DNA of 35,299 nt from Clostridia bacterium (GTDB lineage: Bacteria > Bacillota > Clostridia > Christensenellales > Aristaeellaceae): NCBI GenBank assembly GCA_017410445.1, contig JAFQQU010000041.1:1-35299 (forward strand). Reading direction: 5' to 3'. The notes beneath the pieces are model-generated. The model worked only from the letters and a program-made list of their open reading frames with translations, searched no databases and was not told the origin of the DNA. The translations under genes were made by a program, and so were the position numbers. Within the stretch, counting starts at the first letter, position 1, and every line of letters begins with the position of its first letter. Shown here piece by piece: positions 1 through 9,000 of the stretch.

Positions 1-142
1 GCGAAAATGCAGGGAAAGAAGCATTTTTCTCCGCTGCGCTTCGGAAAATGCCACAAAATTGACGCACATGTCGCCAATTTTGATTGAACATGGAGAGGCT
101 CCCTGCCTCTCCAAACCTCACCGGGGTTTGTCAATGATTTGG

Positions 143-180
143 CCCGCTCAGAAATGAGCGGGTGTTTCACTTTCTTCAAA
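143..180 (+). terminator. Hairpin with GAAA tetraloop, terminator-like
   Basis: A perfect 8-bp stem, cccgctca (143-150) with tgagcggg (155-162), is closed by a GAAA tetraloop and followed by a T/C-rich stretch (tgtttcactttctt). It would end transcription of a gene located before the window. Confidence 0.5.
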
Positions 181-184
181 CATA

Positions 185-223
185 AAAGCGTCAGAAACCG
201 CTCGGAATTCTGACGCTTTCTTA
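185..223. terminator. Strong hairpin, probable bidirectional terminator
   Basis: A 12-bp perfect stem, aaagcgtcagaa (185-196) with ttctgacgcttt (208-219), has an 11-nt loop. The ends are A-rich on one side and T-rich on the other, so it can act on both strands. It isolates the promoters at 348-524 from upstream transcription. Confidence 0.6.
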
Positions 224-347
224 TCTGCTATGCACTCCGAATCGAGTGATCCTCATGCCGAAACACCTCCTGCATTCGTCGTTTTCTTTTTATTACAACA
301 TCAAATTCTCGAATGCGTCCCCTTTCTCTCTCCCGCCGGACATCATC

Positions 348-390
348 AAACCGCGGGTTTATTGAATCACATCTCCCGGTATGCTATAAT
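348..390 (+). promoter_or_regulatory. Promoter copy A with palindromic operator-like site
   Basis: TTGAAT (363-368) and an extended -10, TGcTATAAT (382-390), are separated by 16 bp. Directly upstream of the -35 lies the perfect palindrome AAACC-gcg-GGTTT (348-360), a plausible operator. The element is duplicated 134 bp downstream. Confidence 0.65.
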
Positions 391-455
391 ATCCTTCCTG
401 ACCGGGCACGGAGGAAAAGAAATTGATTCAGCAGATGAAACGGAGGGGAAGATCA

Positions 456-620
456 ATGTTTCTGAGGTTTGTATATATATTAAACCGCGAGTTTATTGAT
501 TTATCATCAGCCGTCTGCTATAATGATCTTCCTGCTCGAGCACAGGGAAAAGATGTTATTTCGACCGAAGAGATGGAGGTGTTGCCCAATGGCACAGAGA
601 CCCGTATTCATGGCTTGTGA
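456..620 (+). CDS. Possible 54-residue leader peptide or gene-start remnant
   Basis: Promoter copy A is followed by a good ribosome site (ggagggg, 442-448) and an ATG at 456. This opens a 54-codon frame that passes through promoter copy B and ends at 618-620, 32 nt inside the NADAR gene but in another frame. The peptide begins MFLRFVYILN and matches no family I know. It may be a by-product of the duplication, a relic of a deleted gene's start, or a leader whose translation affects the downstream start. I favour relic or by-product. Confidence 0.3.
   Translation: MFLRFVYILNREFIDLSSAVCYNDLPARAQGKDVISTEEMEVLPNGTETRIHGL
482..524 (+). promoter_or_regulatory. Promoter copy B of the NADAR gene
   Basis: TTGATT (497-502) lies 16 bp before TATAAT (519-524) within an extended TGcTATAAT. 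The operator-like palindrome is AAACC-gcg-AGTTT (482-494), one mismatch away from the perfect version in copy A. It lies 65 bp upstream of the NADAR start codon. Confidence 0.7.
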
Positions 621-1233
621 TTACCGTCCGTACTCTGCTGAATGGCAGGTTGAATTCACGTTCAACTCCGGATTTGCCACCGTTCAGAAGCAGAAGAACA
701 TCACCGCGCTCCACAAGGAATTCGTCGAGGAGTTTCCGGGAAAGAAGGTGCTTGAAATTTCGTCCAAGTCGCTTCAGCCGGAGGGCGTCGCGCTGAGCGC
801 GTTCAATCTGGAGAAGTTCATCCCCTCTTTGGGAAAAACGGTCACGGTTGAATGCGCGTATCAGGCCGGAAAGGTCTTTGAGCACGGCGGACCGTTCACC
901 GACCTGCTCGAAAAGACCTCGCGCGAAGCCAAGAAGGATGAGCGTCTTCACACGAGCGGCGCAATCGTCGGATTCGCCTTTGAGGATATGCGCTTTCCGA
1001 TCAAGCCGGCCACCGCGTTCTATGATTTCCTTTATATGAACGCGCTGCTGGAAAACGAGGAGCTGGCGAAGAAGGTGCTCGAATACGATGCGTTCACCGA
1101 TATCGAATTCAATCCGAAAAAGAGTCAGGCCTGTCAGGCAAACGCCGCCGCGAAGTTCGTTTCGCTGTCCCGCGCCGGTCTCATCGATCAGATTCGCTCG
1201 GTTGACACCTTCCTTCAGCTGTTCCGCCGCTGA
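589..1233 (+). CDS. NADAR-domain protein, DarT1-associated antitoxin type
   Basis: This 214-residue protein looks like the NADAR antitoxin family that accompanies DarT1 toxins. DarT1 attaches ADP-ribose to guanine in DNA, and the NADAR partner removes it. Family-typical features seen are an N-terminal RPVF start, a QKQK-x-I-x-x-LH segment (33-42), EISSKS (56-61), SAFNL, KVFEHGGPFTDL (95-106), TAFYDFLYMNALL, and a C-terminal YDAFTDIEFNPKKS block. The ATG at 589 is chosen over upstream starts because it follows gatggaggtg at 573-582 at good spacing and the preceding residues are promoter sequence. No DarT-like toxin gene is seen on either side, although upstream sequence ends at the window edge. 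Family assignment is from memory of the motifs; the toxin-less state is seen within this window only. Confidence 0.8.
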   Translation: MAQRPVFMACDYRPYSAEWQVEFTFNSGFATVQKQKNITALHKEFVEEFPGKKVLEISSKSLQPEGVALSAFNLEKFIPSLGKTVTVECAYQAGKVFEHGGPFTDLLEKTSREAKKDERLHTSGAIVGFAFEDMRFPIKPATAFYDFLYMNALLENEELAKKVLEYDAFTDIEFNPKKSQACQANAAAKFVSLSRAGLIDQIRSVDTFLQLFRR

Positions 1234-1245
1234 ACCGTATAATCC

Positions 1246-1290
1246 GGCTCCCGTGCAGATTCACCCCTTCTGCGCGGGAGCCGCTTGCGT
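1246..1290 (+). terminator. Terminator-like hairpin after the NADAR gene
   Basis: A 14-bp stem (ggctcccgtgcaga at 1246-1259 with tctgcgcgggagcc at 1269-1282, one wobble pair) begins 12 nt after the stop codon. It is followed by a mixed C/T tail rather than a clean T tract, so efficiency is uncertain. Confidence 0.5.
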
Positions 1291-1325
1291 CTTCCTGCGC
1301 GGACAGCATTCTCCGGTATGACAAA

Positions 1326-1365
1326 ATCCGCCCGGATCCTCTTTCTCATAAGGATCCGGGCGGAT
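1326..1365. terminator. Terminator between convergent genes
   Basis: A perfect 15-bp stem, atccgcccggatcct (1326-1340) with aggatccgggcggat (1351-1365), has a 10-nt loop. On the minus strand it is followed by TTTTGTC, so it mainly serves the lipoprotein gene at 1378, and it also backs up termination from the left. Confidence 0.75.
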
Positions 1366-1377
1366 GCACTTTATCCG

Positions 1378-3216
1378 TTATTCGCCGGTATAGCCGAAGG
1401 TAATCGCCGCATTCGGGAAGCGATCCTTGCTGACGGTCGTATTCCACTGCTCCTCGGTGCCGCGGTAATAGATCTCGGTCAGGTTCGGCAGCGTCGAAAG
1501 CACAGTGCCGTCGGTCAGGGTGATCGGCCAGACGATGCAGGTCAGAGACTTGCAGGCAGAGAAGGAGTTGCCCTTGATGGTCATCAGCCGCTCGGGCAGA
1601 ACCAGCTTCTGAAGGCTGGCGCAGCCGGAGAAGGAGCCGCAGTTGAAAGAAACCATCTTTTCAGGCAGGATGACTTCTTCAAGCGCCGCGCAGCCGTTGA
1701 ACATGTCGTTCGGAATCTCGGTAATACCGGTCCCGGACAGGTCGACCGAGCGGAGGGACTTGTCGCTGCTCATTCTGCCGATTTTCACAACCGACGCAGG
1801 CAGAACCAGAGCATCGGTGCCGGATTTCACAAACACACTCGCGCCCAACTCGGTCAGTCCGTCGGGCAGCGCGTCGATGGAAAGCGCCCTGCAGCCCTCA
1901 AACGCATAGCTGCCGATGACCTGCAGCCCGGCGGGCAGGTTGATCTCCTCGAGCGCCTCGCAGGCCTTGAACACTTCGCTGCCGATTTCAACAAGACCTT
2001 CCGGAAGCACAACCCGCCTGAGCGCATAGCAGTTCATGAACGCCTTCAGGGGAAGCTCGGTCACGCCCGCGGGAACAGTGAATTCCTCCAGAGCCTTGCA
2101 GCTGATGAAAGCCATGTTTCCGATTTTCGTAATCGTATCGGGCAGGACGACCTTCGTAAGCGCAGTGCAGCGGTCAAATGCGCTGGCAGGCAGTTCTTCC
2201 GTGCGCGCATAGATGACGACTTCGGTGAGACTCTTGCTCTCGGCGGCAAATCCGCTCTCCAGCACGGTGCAGGTGACGGGCACCCAGATTCCGGAGAGGC
2301 CGCAGCCGCGCATGGCGCTGCCGGCAATGATCTCAATCGACTCGTCGATGACCAAATCGCCCGTCAGCTCCTTGGCCTTCATCAGCTTATTGCCTTCTTT
2401 ATTCAGCTGCACCAATCCGCCGTCCGCCAGCTCCTGCCAGGTGTACATGCGCTCGCCCATGACATACAGGCCGGATTCGCGCCAGCCGCAGTCCGGGCAG
2501 ATGCCGTTTTCATAGGGATGGCTGAGTCTATCGATAACCTCACCCTTGATGACCGCCGCGCAGACCGTGCAGGTGCGGTCGCCGGTAAATCCCGCCTGCA
2601 GACAGGTGGCCTCGACGACGCCGGCCGGCTCGCCAAGGGTATGGGGCAGCATCATGATATACTCGCCCTGTTCGACGAGCTTTTCACAGACCGTGCAGTA
2701 TACGTCGCCGGTGTAACCCATATCGGAGCAGGATGTCTCCTTCGCGCCGGTCACTTCGCCCTTCTTATGGCCCAGCGCCGGAATTTCCGCGCCGGTTTCC
2801 AGACGGACGCCGCAGCCCGTGCAGTGAATGTCGCCCGTGTAGCCCGCCGCCTCGCAGCCCGGCTCCTTGGCAAACATCAGCTCGCCCGGCGTGTGCGCGG
2901 TCATGGGAATCGTCTCGCCCTTGATCAGCAGCTCGTCGCAGACCGTGCAGTATACGTCGCCCGTATAGCCCTCGACATTACAGAACGGATCGATCGGCTT
3001 CTTCGGTTCTCCTTCGACATGACCGGCCGCGGCGATGGTCTCGCCCTCGGTCACGGTCTCCCTGCACTTGAGGCAGACCACGTCTCCGGTGTATCCATCG
3101 TCCGTGCAGGTCGCCTTCGCAGCGTTCACAAGCTCGGTTTCCTCATGCTTGCAGGCGCAGCCGGACATAATCAGCAGCACGGCCAGCAGCATAAAAACAA
3201 GCGTCAGCTTCTTCAT
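1378..3216 (-). CDS. Surface lipoprotein with five Cys/His modules and BspA-type leucine-rich repeats
   Basis: A 612-residue probable lipoprotein. The start at 3216 gives MKK followed by a hydrophobic segment and a lipobox-like MSGC (Cys20); ggagatggg lies just upstream. From about residue 37 to 235 there are five modules, each with a Cys, a G-[YF]-T-G-D motif, a C-x2-C pair and a His about 12 residues later. This layout could bind a metal or form disulfides. A linker leads to about ten BspA-type (LRR_5) repeats of the form LP..L..IG..AF..C..L, and the C-terminus has the YYRGTEEQW motif common in such proteins. It is probably displayed on the cell surface for adhesion or substrate binding. 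It is transcribed alone and convergent to the NADAR gene. The lipoprotein and LRR calls are firm; the role of the modules is unknown. Confidence 0.85.
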   Translation of the reverse strand: MKKLTLVFMLLAVLLIMSGCACKHEETELVNAAKATCTDDGYTGDVVCLKCRETVTEGETIAAAGHVEGEPKKPIDPFCNVEGYTGDVYCTVCDELLIKGETIPMTAHTPGELMFAKEPGCEAAGYTGDIHCTGCGVRLETGAEIPALGHKKGEVTGAKETSCSDMGYTGDVYCTVCEKLVEQGEYIMMLPHTLGEPAGVVEATCLQAGFTGDRTCTVCAAVIKGEVIDRLSHPYENGICPDCGWRESGLYVMGERMYTWQELADGGLVQLNKEGNKLMKAKELTGDLVIDESIEIIAGSAMRGCGLSGIWVPVTCTVLESGFAAESKSLTEVVIYARTEELPASAFDRCTALTKVVLPDTITKIGNMAFISCKALEEFTVPAGVTELPLKAFMNCYALRRVVLPEGLVEIGSEVFKACEALEEINLPAGLQVIGSYAFEGCRALSIDALPDGLTELGASVFVKSGTDALVLPASVVKIGRMSSDKSLRSVDLSGTGITEIPNDMFNGCAALEEVILPEKMVSFNCGSFSGCASLQKLVLPERLMTIKGNSFSACKSLTCIVWPITLTDGTVLSTLPNLTEIYYRGTEEQWNTTVSKDRFPNAAITFGYTGE

Positions 3217-3334
3217 GCATCCCATCTCCAATTTTCCATTCTCCGGAGCCTTTTCCGGCCCCAGCCAGTATATCATATCATAATCATCCGCAAAAGGGAA
3301 CAAGTCTTCCATTCGCATTCACACATTTTTTAAC

Positions 3335-3363
3335 TTACGAAAACCGAAAAAACATGATAAAAT
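3335..3363 (+). promoter_or_regulatory. Possible extended -10 promoter
   Basis: TGaTAAAAT (3355-3363) with a weak -35 (TTACGA, 3335-3340) at 17 bp. It would start transcription close to 3370, immediately before the structured leader ahead of the CarD operon. Confidence 0.35.
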
Positions 3364-3372
3364 CATTCTACA

Positions 3373-3425
3373 GCGCGTTGTTCTGACGAACGTAAGTCCA
3401 GTTGTCGGAGCGACGCGCCTTTTTA
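3373..3425 (+). ncRNA. Structured leader ending in a terminator-like hairpin
   Basis: gcgcgttg (3373-3380) pairs with cgacgcgc (3411-3418) and is followed by ctttttat. An inner stem ctgac/gtccag (3383-3387 with 3396-3401, one bulge) sits in the loop. The structure lies between the putative promoter and the next start codon, so it could be an attenuator, a small RNA, or the end of an unseen transcript. I cannot match it to a known riboswitch class. Confidence 0.4.
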
Positions 3426-3447
3426 TACGGAAAAGGAGCATCCGCGC

Positions 3448-3627
3448 ATGAACGTCAAACAACCCGGTCAGGCTCAGCAGGAGATTTATCAGCGGCTGGC
3501 CCAGCTGGATGAGGAAACGCAGGAACGGATTTCACAGAAATATTACCACGGCACGCGTCCGTGGCTGGCAGGCGGCAGACCCGCGCGCAAGAAACGCAAA
3601 AAGCCGGAGCAGACGGCTGAAGCATAA
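3448..3627 (+). CDS. Small basic protein (59 aa) of unknown function
   Basis: The ATG at 3448 follows aaaaggagc at good spacing. The product begins MNVKQPGQAQ, has a predicted helical middle (IYQRLAQLDEETQERI), a YYHGTRPW motif and a very basic RPARKKRKKP tail. The gene is only 18 bp upstream of the CarD-family gene, so the two are very likely co-transcribed. The basic tail suggests nucleic-acid or ribosome contact, which is inference. No known family was recognised. Confidence 0.75.
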   Translation: MNVKQPGQAQQEIYQRLAQLDEETQERISQKYYHGTRPWLAGGRPARKKRKKPEQTAEA

Positions 3628-3645
3628 CAGGGAGGTGCAGAAAGG

Positions 3646-4173
3646 ATGTTCTCTTCGGGCGATTACGTAGTATACGGCGACAGCGACGTATGCAGAATCA
3701 CAGAAATCGGCGTACCGGACATGAAATTTCACAAATCCACGGGCAAGCAGTATTATTTTCTCGAGCCGGTGTTCTACAAGGGCGCGATTTACGCCCCCAC
3801 CGACACGCAGGTAGCCATGCGTCCGGTCATCGGCCGGGAGGAGGCGCTCTGCCTGATCGACGCGCTGCCCGCCATTGAAGCAGACGCCTGCACGAGCGGC
3901 GACAAGAAGCGCATGACCGAACATTACGCCCGCCTCATGGAGGATCACTCCTGCCGCGCGCTGGCGCAGACGGCCAAGAGCATCTTCCTCAAGTATCACG
4001 CCGCCGGCATGAAGAACAAGCTGCCCAACTCCACCGAAGCTTCATATTATAAGAAAGCCTCGGAGCTCATGCTGCAGGAGCTGTCGGTCTCCCTCGGCGA
4101 GCCGGTTGAGTCCGTCCAGAAGCGGATCGAGGCGGTCGTCTCCCCGAATGAGGCGATGCGCTGGAGTCTGTAA
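3646..4173 (+). CDS. CarD-family transcriptional regulator
   Basis: A 175-residue protein of the CarD/CdnL family, which binds the RNA polymerase beta subunit and steadies promoter complexes. The N-terminal Tudor-like domain is recognisable at residues 1 to about 65: FSSGDYVVYGDSDVCRI, then KQYYFLEPVF and APTDTQVAMRPV, all typical of the family. The rest is helical (about 70-170), as in other CarD proteins, with KSIFLKYHAAGMKNKL and a helical C-terminus. The start at 3646 follows agggaggtg at 12-nt spacing. It is the second gene of a two-gene unit and ends 20 bp before a strong terminator. Its targets cannot be told from the sequence. Confidence 0.88.
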   Translation: MFSSGDYVVYGDSDVCRITEIGVPDMKFHKSTGKQYYFLEPVFYKGAIYAPTDTQVAMRPVIGREEALCLIDALPAIEADACTSGDKKRMTEHYARLMEDHSCRALAQTAKSIFLKYHAAGMKNKLPNSTEASYYKKASELMLQELSVSLGEPVESVQKRIEAVVSPNEAMRWSL

Positions 4174-4193
4174 TCTCTCTATTCACACAAACC

Positions 4194-4246
4194 GCCCCGG
4201 ATGAGCGAAGCCTTTCGGCCCGCCCGTCCGGGGCATCTGTTTTTTG
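4194..4246 (+). terminator. Terminator after the CarD gene
   Basis: Stem gccccgga (4194-4201) with tccggggc (4227-4234), followed shortly by a run of six T (4240-4245). It lies between convergent genes and may also act on the minus strand. Confidence 0.8.
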
Positions 4247-4250
4247 TAGG

Positions 4251-5963
4251 TCAGTCGTTGAACCGAAGCATGAGAAGGATGGTGCCGTCCGGAATCTGCA
4301 GATACGAAAACTCGATATTGTCCACCTCAAGATCGCACCGCTTGGACAGATCGACGTTCTTCAGCGCCTGAATCTGAGAATCGGTCAGCTCCAGCGCGCC
4401 GGAATTCAGAATCGCGTCGTACATCGCCGCCATCAGCTGCTTGTCTACCTCTCTGTAGCTCTGAACCCGTTCCGCGCGGATCTGAACCTCGTACACCTTG
4501 CCGGTAGAGCGGTCGGTATCGACGCCCCACCAGAAGCCTTCATCATCCGCCTGATCGGCATAGGGCGCGAGCGCCGCCGCAATGGCCGCCTCATTGGCCT
4601 CCGCCTGCTGCTGCGCAAGAACCTCCTCGGGCGTCGCAGTGGGCAGCCGCTCGGCATGCAGGTTCACCAGATCAAACACGGTTTCCTCGGCTTCGCCGCT
4701 CAGGATTTCCGAAATGCCGGTGTAGTCCTCGGCCTGATAGAAGTAAGGGTATTCATCGCCGATTTTGCGGTAGTGCTCGTAGGTGATGTGCGTGATGTAC
4801 TCGCCCACCGTGCGCTCGGAGACCGGAAGCCTCGTGTCGTAGCGGTTTGTATCATAGAACGCGGGGCCGGAATGAATCTCGCCGTACTCGGTGTAGTAAT
4901 TCATATAGGGCCGCTCAACATACTCGATGAACTGCCCGTCCTCAATGGACACGCGGGTGACGCTGTTCGGGTCGTAGCTCAGGCCGGTGGTGAATATGCC
5001 CAGCGCCTCGACGTTGGTGACGCCCTCATACTCGGAGAGCTTTACGTCGATGGTGCCGAAGCACTGCTGATAGTCGTCCGCAATCTTCACGGCATGATCA
5101 ATCCGGTCGCTCTCGACCACCTGTCCGTCTACCAGCTGATACAGCGTCAGCGTGATGGAATAGTAGATATCCTTGCGGCGCATGGTGTCGCGGTCAACAG
5201 GCGTAACGGTCACGGTCAGCATATCGAGCGATCCGTTCATGTCCAAATCGCAGACCGCAGCGCTCAGAAGACCGGAGACCTCACGCTTCAGCATATTGGT
5301 CCAGAAATCCTCGCCGTAGCCGCTCTCGCCCAGCCGCTCCTCCTCGGTCGCAATGCCGATTTCAGGAACGACGACCTCGCGGAGATACTCATAATACGCT
5401 TCCTTCGGATGGACAACCTTCACCGTCTCCTCTTTGACGGTCAGGGTCTTTCCGTCCGCCGCAGGCTCGAAGGTGCAGGTATACACCGAGCTGCCCACGT
5501 CCATGCAGTCCACGGAAACAGTCAGCTTGGGGGCCGGGCGGGACACATTGCCCAGATTGGCGCTCAGCGCGCCGGACACAGCCGCCTTCGGCTCCTCATA
5601 CTTAAACCTTACCGGAATCGCCGCCGCCTGGCCGTAGGGGATGGCCGCGTCGGTATAATATCTGCTCTCGCCGGACACGATGCTCAGGCCGTTTTCCGGA
5701 AGAACAGAGATGGTCAGCCCGGAGGCCGCGTCCGCCGTCTTTTCGCCGCCCCGGTACACCAGAACGAGCAGCGCGTCGAACTCGCCGTTTGCATCGGCCT
5801 CGCCGTAATCGGCATAGACCGAAAGATATGCCTTCTCCTCGCCGTTCAGCGCGTCGAGCACCGAAGAACCGGCTCCGCCCTCCAGCGCCAGCGCCGGAAA
5901 TGAAGACAGGAGCAGGCAGGCGGCAATCAGCAGCGGAAAAAGCCTTTTCACAAACCCATTCAT
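4251..5963 (-). CDS. Exported protein of unknown function with an EF-hand-like loop
   Basis: A 570-residue secreted protein. The start at 5963 (second of two adjacent ATGs) gives the better spacing to gaggtg and a clear signal peptide, with KR then LFPLLIAACLLLSS and a likely cleavage after PALA. No named domain was recognised. From residue 239 there is a calcium-loop-like D-x-D-x-N-G-S-x-D sequence inside a stretch (SAAVCDLDMNGSLDMLTVTV) resembling FG-GAP/VCBS-type repeats. An Ala/Glu/Gln-rich helical segment near residues 455-480 may be a linker. It is preceded on the same strand, 81 bp away, by the GH38 gene, so co-transcription is likely. A role in carbohydrate binding would be a guess. 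Confidence 0.7.
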   Translation of the reverse strand: MNGFVKRLFPLLIAACLLLSSFPALALEGGAGSSVLDALNGEEKAYLSVYADYGEADANGEFDALLVLVYRGGEKTADAASGLTISVLPENGLSIVSGESRYYTDAAIPYGQAAAIPVRFKYEEPKAAVSGALSANLGNVSRPAPKLTVSVDCMDVGSSVYTCTFEPAADGKTLTVKEETVKVVHPKEAYYEYLREVVVPEIGIATEEERLGESGYGEDFWTNMLKREVSGLLSAAVCDLDMNGSLDMLTVTVTPVDRDTMRRKDIYYSITLTLYQLVDGQVVESDRIDHAVKIADDYQQCFGTIDVKLSEYEGVTNVEALGIFTTGLSYDPNSVTRVSIEDGQFIEYVERPYMNYYTEYGEIHSGPAFYDTNRYDTRLPVSERTVGEYITHITYEHYRKIGDEYPYFYQAEDYTGISEILSGEAEETVFDLVNLHAERLPTATPEEVLAQQQAEANEAAIAAALAPYADQADDEGFWWGVDTDRSTGKVYEVQIRAERVQSYREVDKQLMAAMYDAILNSGALELTDSQIQALKNVDLSKRCDLEVDNIEFSYLQIPDGTILLMLRFND

Positions 5964-6044
5964 CATAAAACACCTCGTCAGCAGTCGGCCGGGCGCAGGA
6001 GCCCGTCCCGCGCCCGACACCGTCTTCATAAATCGCTCAACAAA

Positions 6045-9000
6045 TCACTTGATCAGGAAGCTCTTGATTTCATAGGGCTTCATATCGAAGGTGACGCATC
6101 TGCCGTCAGTCTCCGCCTTGCCCATGGGCTGCTCCATCAGATTGCAGACCTCGACGGACTCGGGGATGAAGCCGAGGTTCAGCTTCACGCCGGCCGTACG
6201 GCGGCCGAAGCACTCGTACAGGCGGACAATCATGCCGTCGCCGTTCAGCGCCTGCTTGACCGCTTCGATGATGATATTCTCATTGCCCACGGCGGCGAAG
6301 GGCTGCTGTACGGCGGCTTCGCCCGCGCCCTTTGCGGTCAGCACCGGCACGTTCAGGCGGTATGCCTGCTCCGGCGTGCCCGCTTCGCGCCATCCGCCGA
6401 CGTGCGGCATCAGCGAATAGGTGAACTCATGCACCTCGATATCGGCGACCGGATTCGGATGGCCGGAGGACTTGAGCAGGGTCAGCGCCATGTCCTTCTC
6501 GTTCACGGAGTGGCCGTATTTGCAGTCGTTCAGGAGCGACACGCCGTAGCCGTCCTCGGATACGTCGATCCACTTGTGCGCACAGACCTCGAAGCGGGCG
6601 GCGTCCCAGCTGGTGTTCGTGTGGGTGGGGCGCTTGATGTTGCCGTACTGGATGTCGAAGGTGGCCTCGTTGTAGAATACGTCCACCGGGAAATGCGCTT
6701 TGAGCAGATACTGCATTTCCTTCCAGTCGACCGTGGTCTTAAAGTCGATGCGGTCGATGTTCTGGTAAAGGATGATATCCTGCGAGACGGTGGAATCCAT
6801 GTAGGCGTACTTCACGCGGACGACGGTCATGACCGGGCCGCGGGAGACGACTTCGGCGCTCACAAGGCCGTTGACCTCCCAGTGACGGCGGTTATAGTAG
6901 ATATTGACGTCCCACGCGTCGTAGTTATGCGGCTTGTTCTCATAGCAGACGATGCGGTTGAGCGCCTCGCCCTTCTTTACAATCTGGCGGCCGCTGCGCT
7001 TGTCGATAAGGCTGACGATGCGCATGTCCTCGCCGAACCTGCCGGAGAAGAATTCCGTCTCGAACGCCTTTTCGTCGGCCTGCATGTCCTCCTCGTCCAC
7101 CGGCATGGTCGTGAACCAGTAGGGCGTCTCGGTCATGGGCTTCATGCCGCGGACAAACGCGCACGCCTTGCCCTCGACGAACTGAACGGGCCAGCGGTTG
7201 CCGGCTGCGTCGCGCAGGGCGGTGGTGCCTTCGGGCGCATCGAACCAGATGACGTCCGCGCGCTCATGGGAGAGGGAGTTGTAGGCCAGAACGTCGCCTG
7301 CAGTGCCCCTGGACAGCGCGGCGATGGCTTCCTTCTCAATGTCGGCCAGCTGAGCAAACATCTGCTCGTACATGATCTTGGAATCGTCGTATACCTTCTT
7401 GATGGAGGAGCCGGGCAGGATGTCGTGGAACTGAAGGGTCAGAACATCCTCCCAGATTTTATGCAGCTGCTCCGCCGGATACTCAAACCCGGCTTCCTTC
7501 GCCGCGCGGGCGCACCACAGCTCGACGTCGCGCAGCTTCAGCTCGATCTTTCTGTTGCTCTTCTTGTTGCGCGCCATGGCGGTGTAGGTGCCGCGGTGAT
7601 ACTCCAGATACAGCTCGCCGCTCCACTTGGGCAGACGCGGGTCATCCTTCACGCGCGCTTCCAGTCCCTCGAAGAAGGGACGGCCGTGCGTGGGCCGGAC
7701 GACCGGAGTATTGGGCAGCGGAACGCCCATGCGGCGGGCGTTCTCGACCATCCATGCGGTGCTTCCGCCGCCGCCGTCGCCGTAGCCATAGGTCACGAGG
7801 AAGTGGTTGTCGATGGCCTTGTTCTGGAATCGCTGCCAGCCGCCCGCAACCTGCGAGGGCTTCATCATGGCGTTGTAGGTGGTGAAATAGGCCAGATCGC
7901 CGGAATCCCCGCCGAAATCGCGGGAGGGCGAGAAGTGAGTGAGCACCTCGCTGCCGTCGATGCCCTTCCACATGAAGGTGTCGCACGGCGTGCAGTTGAA
8001 TTCGCTCCAGCTGAGCTTGGTGGTCATGAAATAGTCGATGCCGGACAGCTTCAGAATCTGCGGAAGCGCGGCGGAATAGCCGAATACGTCGGGCAGCCAC
8101 AGCGTGCGGGAGGGCTTGCCGAACTCGCGGGTATAGAATTCCTGGCCGTGCAGGAACTGGCGGACCAGCGATTCGCCGCCGGTCACGTTGCAGTCGGCCT
8201 CGACCCACATGCCGCCCTCGGCTTCCCAGCGGCCCTCGGCGACGCGCTGGCGGATGCGCTCGAACAGCTCGGGCTCGTCCTGCTTGACGACGTTGTACAG
8301 ATGCGCCTGCGAGGACATGAAGGTGTATTCGGGATACTCCTCCATGAGCTTGAGCACGGTAGAGAAGGAGCGCACGGCCTTATGGCGGGTCTGATACAGG
8401 TCCCACAGCCATGCGACGTCGATGTGGGTATGGCCCACAGACTCGGCGAAGGCTTCGGGAACGAGCTTTCTCCGCTCGTCGTAATAGGCGGTTTTGAGGT
8501 ATTCGCGCGCGGCGGCGACGGATTCGTCGAATTCTCTGCTGTGCGGACGGCGGATGTCCAGCATGTCGATGGCGCGGGCGATGGTCTCAAGCGTCACCTC
8601 GCGCTCGCGCTGGCCGGGCTGCTGCAGAAGCGCCGCCTGATAGGGAATGTCGATATCATAAATCAGCTGAGAGAAGTTCCAGTTGACGTCCTCCAGCTTG
8701 ACGGTCAGGCTGGGCGTGGCGGGCGTGCCGATTTTGCTGGCGGAATAGCCGTTGAGCACGACGTCAAACGTCTCGCCCGGCTGCGCCTTCTCCTGAAGCA
8801 GGAGGGTGGTATGGTTTACGTCGAAGGCCTGCTCGACGCGGCCGTTGACGCGGACGACGAACTGCGGGTTGGTGGCGTCCCATCCGCCCTCGAGGCCGGT
8901 CCCGATGGATACGACGACGCGGTCGGTGAAGCTCTCGGGAACGGTCACACTGAAGCGGAAATCGACCCATTCGGTATCGGCGCCCCACTGAGAGCCGTTT

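Larger units (their letters stand above)
1..347. other. Non-coding region with a series of hairpins
   Basis: No convincing gene is visible here. Open frames exist but have no ribosome site or recognisable product. Five inverted repeats follow one another: gcatttt/aaaatgc (21-27 with 45-51), caaaattg/caattttg (54-61 with 75-82), ggagaggc/gcctctcc (92-99 with 105-112), and the two terminator-like hairpins listed separately. The stretch from about 223 to 347 is pyrimidine-rich and shows nothing I can name. The region is probably the 3' side of a gene lying before the window plus an intergenic repeat, but no gene end can be placed. Confidence 0.5.
348..591 (+). repeat. Tandem imperfect duplication of a promoter/leader unit
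   Basis: The segment 348-458 aligns with 482-591 at a constant 134-bp offset (133 after a 1-nt gap). The palindrome, the TTGA of the -35, the TGCTATAAT, a block near cttcctg...gcac, the ribosome site and the ATG all match in order. Sequence upstream of 348 and between the copies (459-481) does not match. The first copy's start codon therefore opens a reading frame that runs straight into the second promoter. Confidence 0.75.
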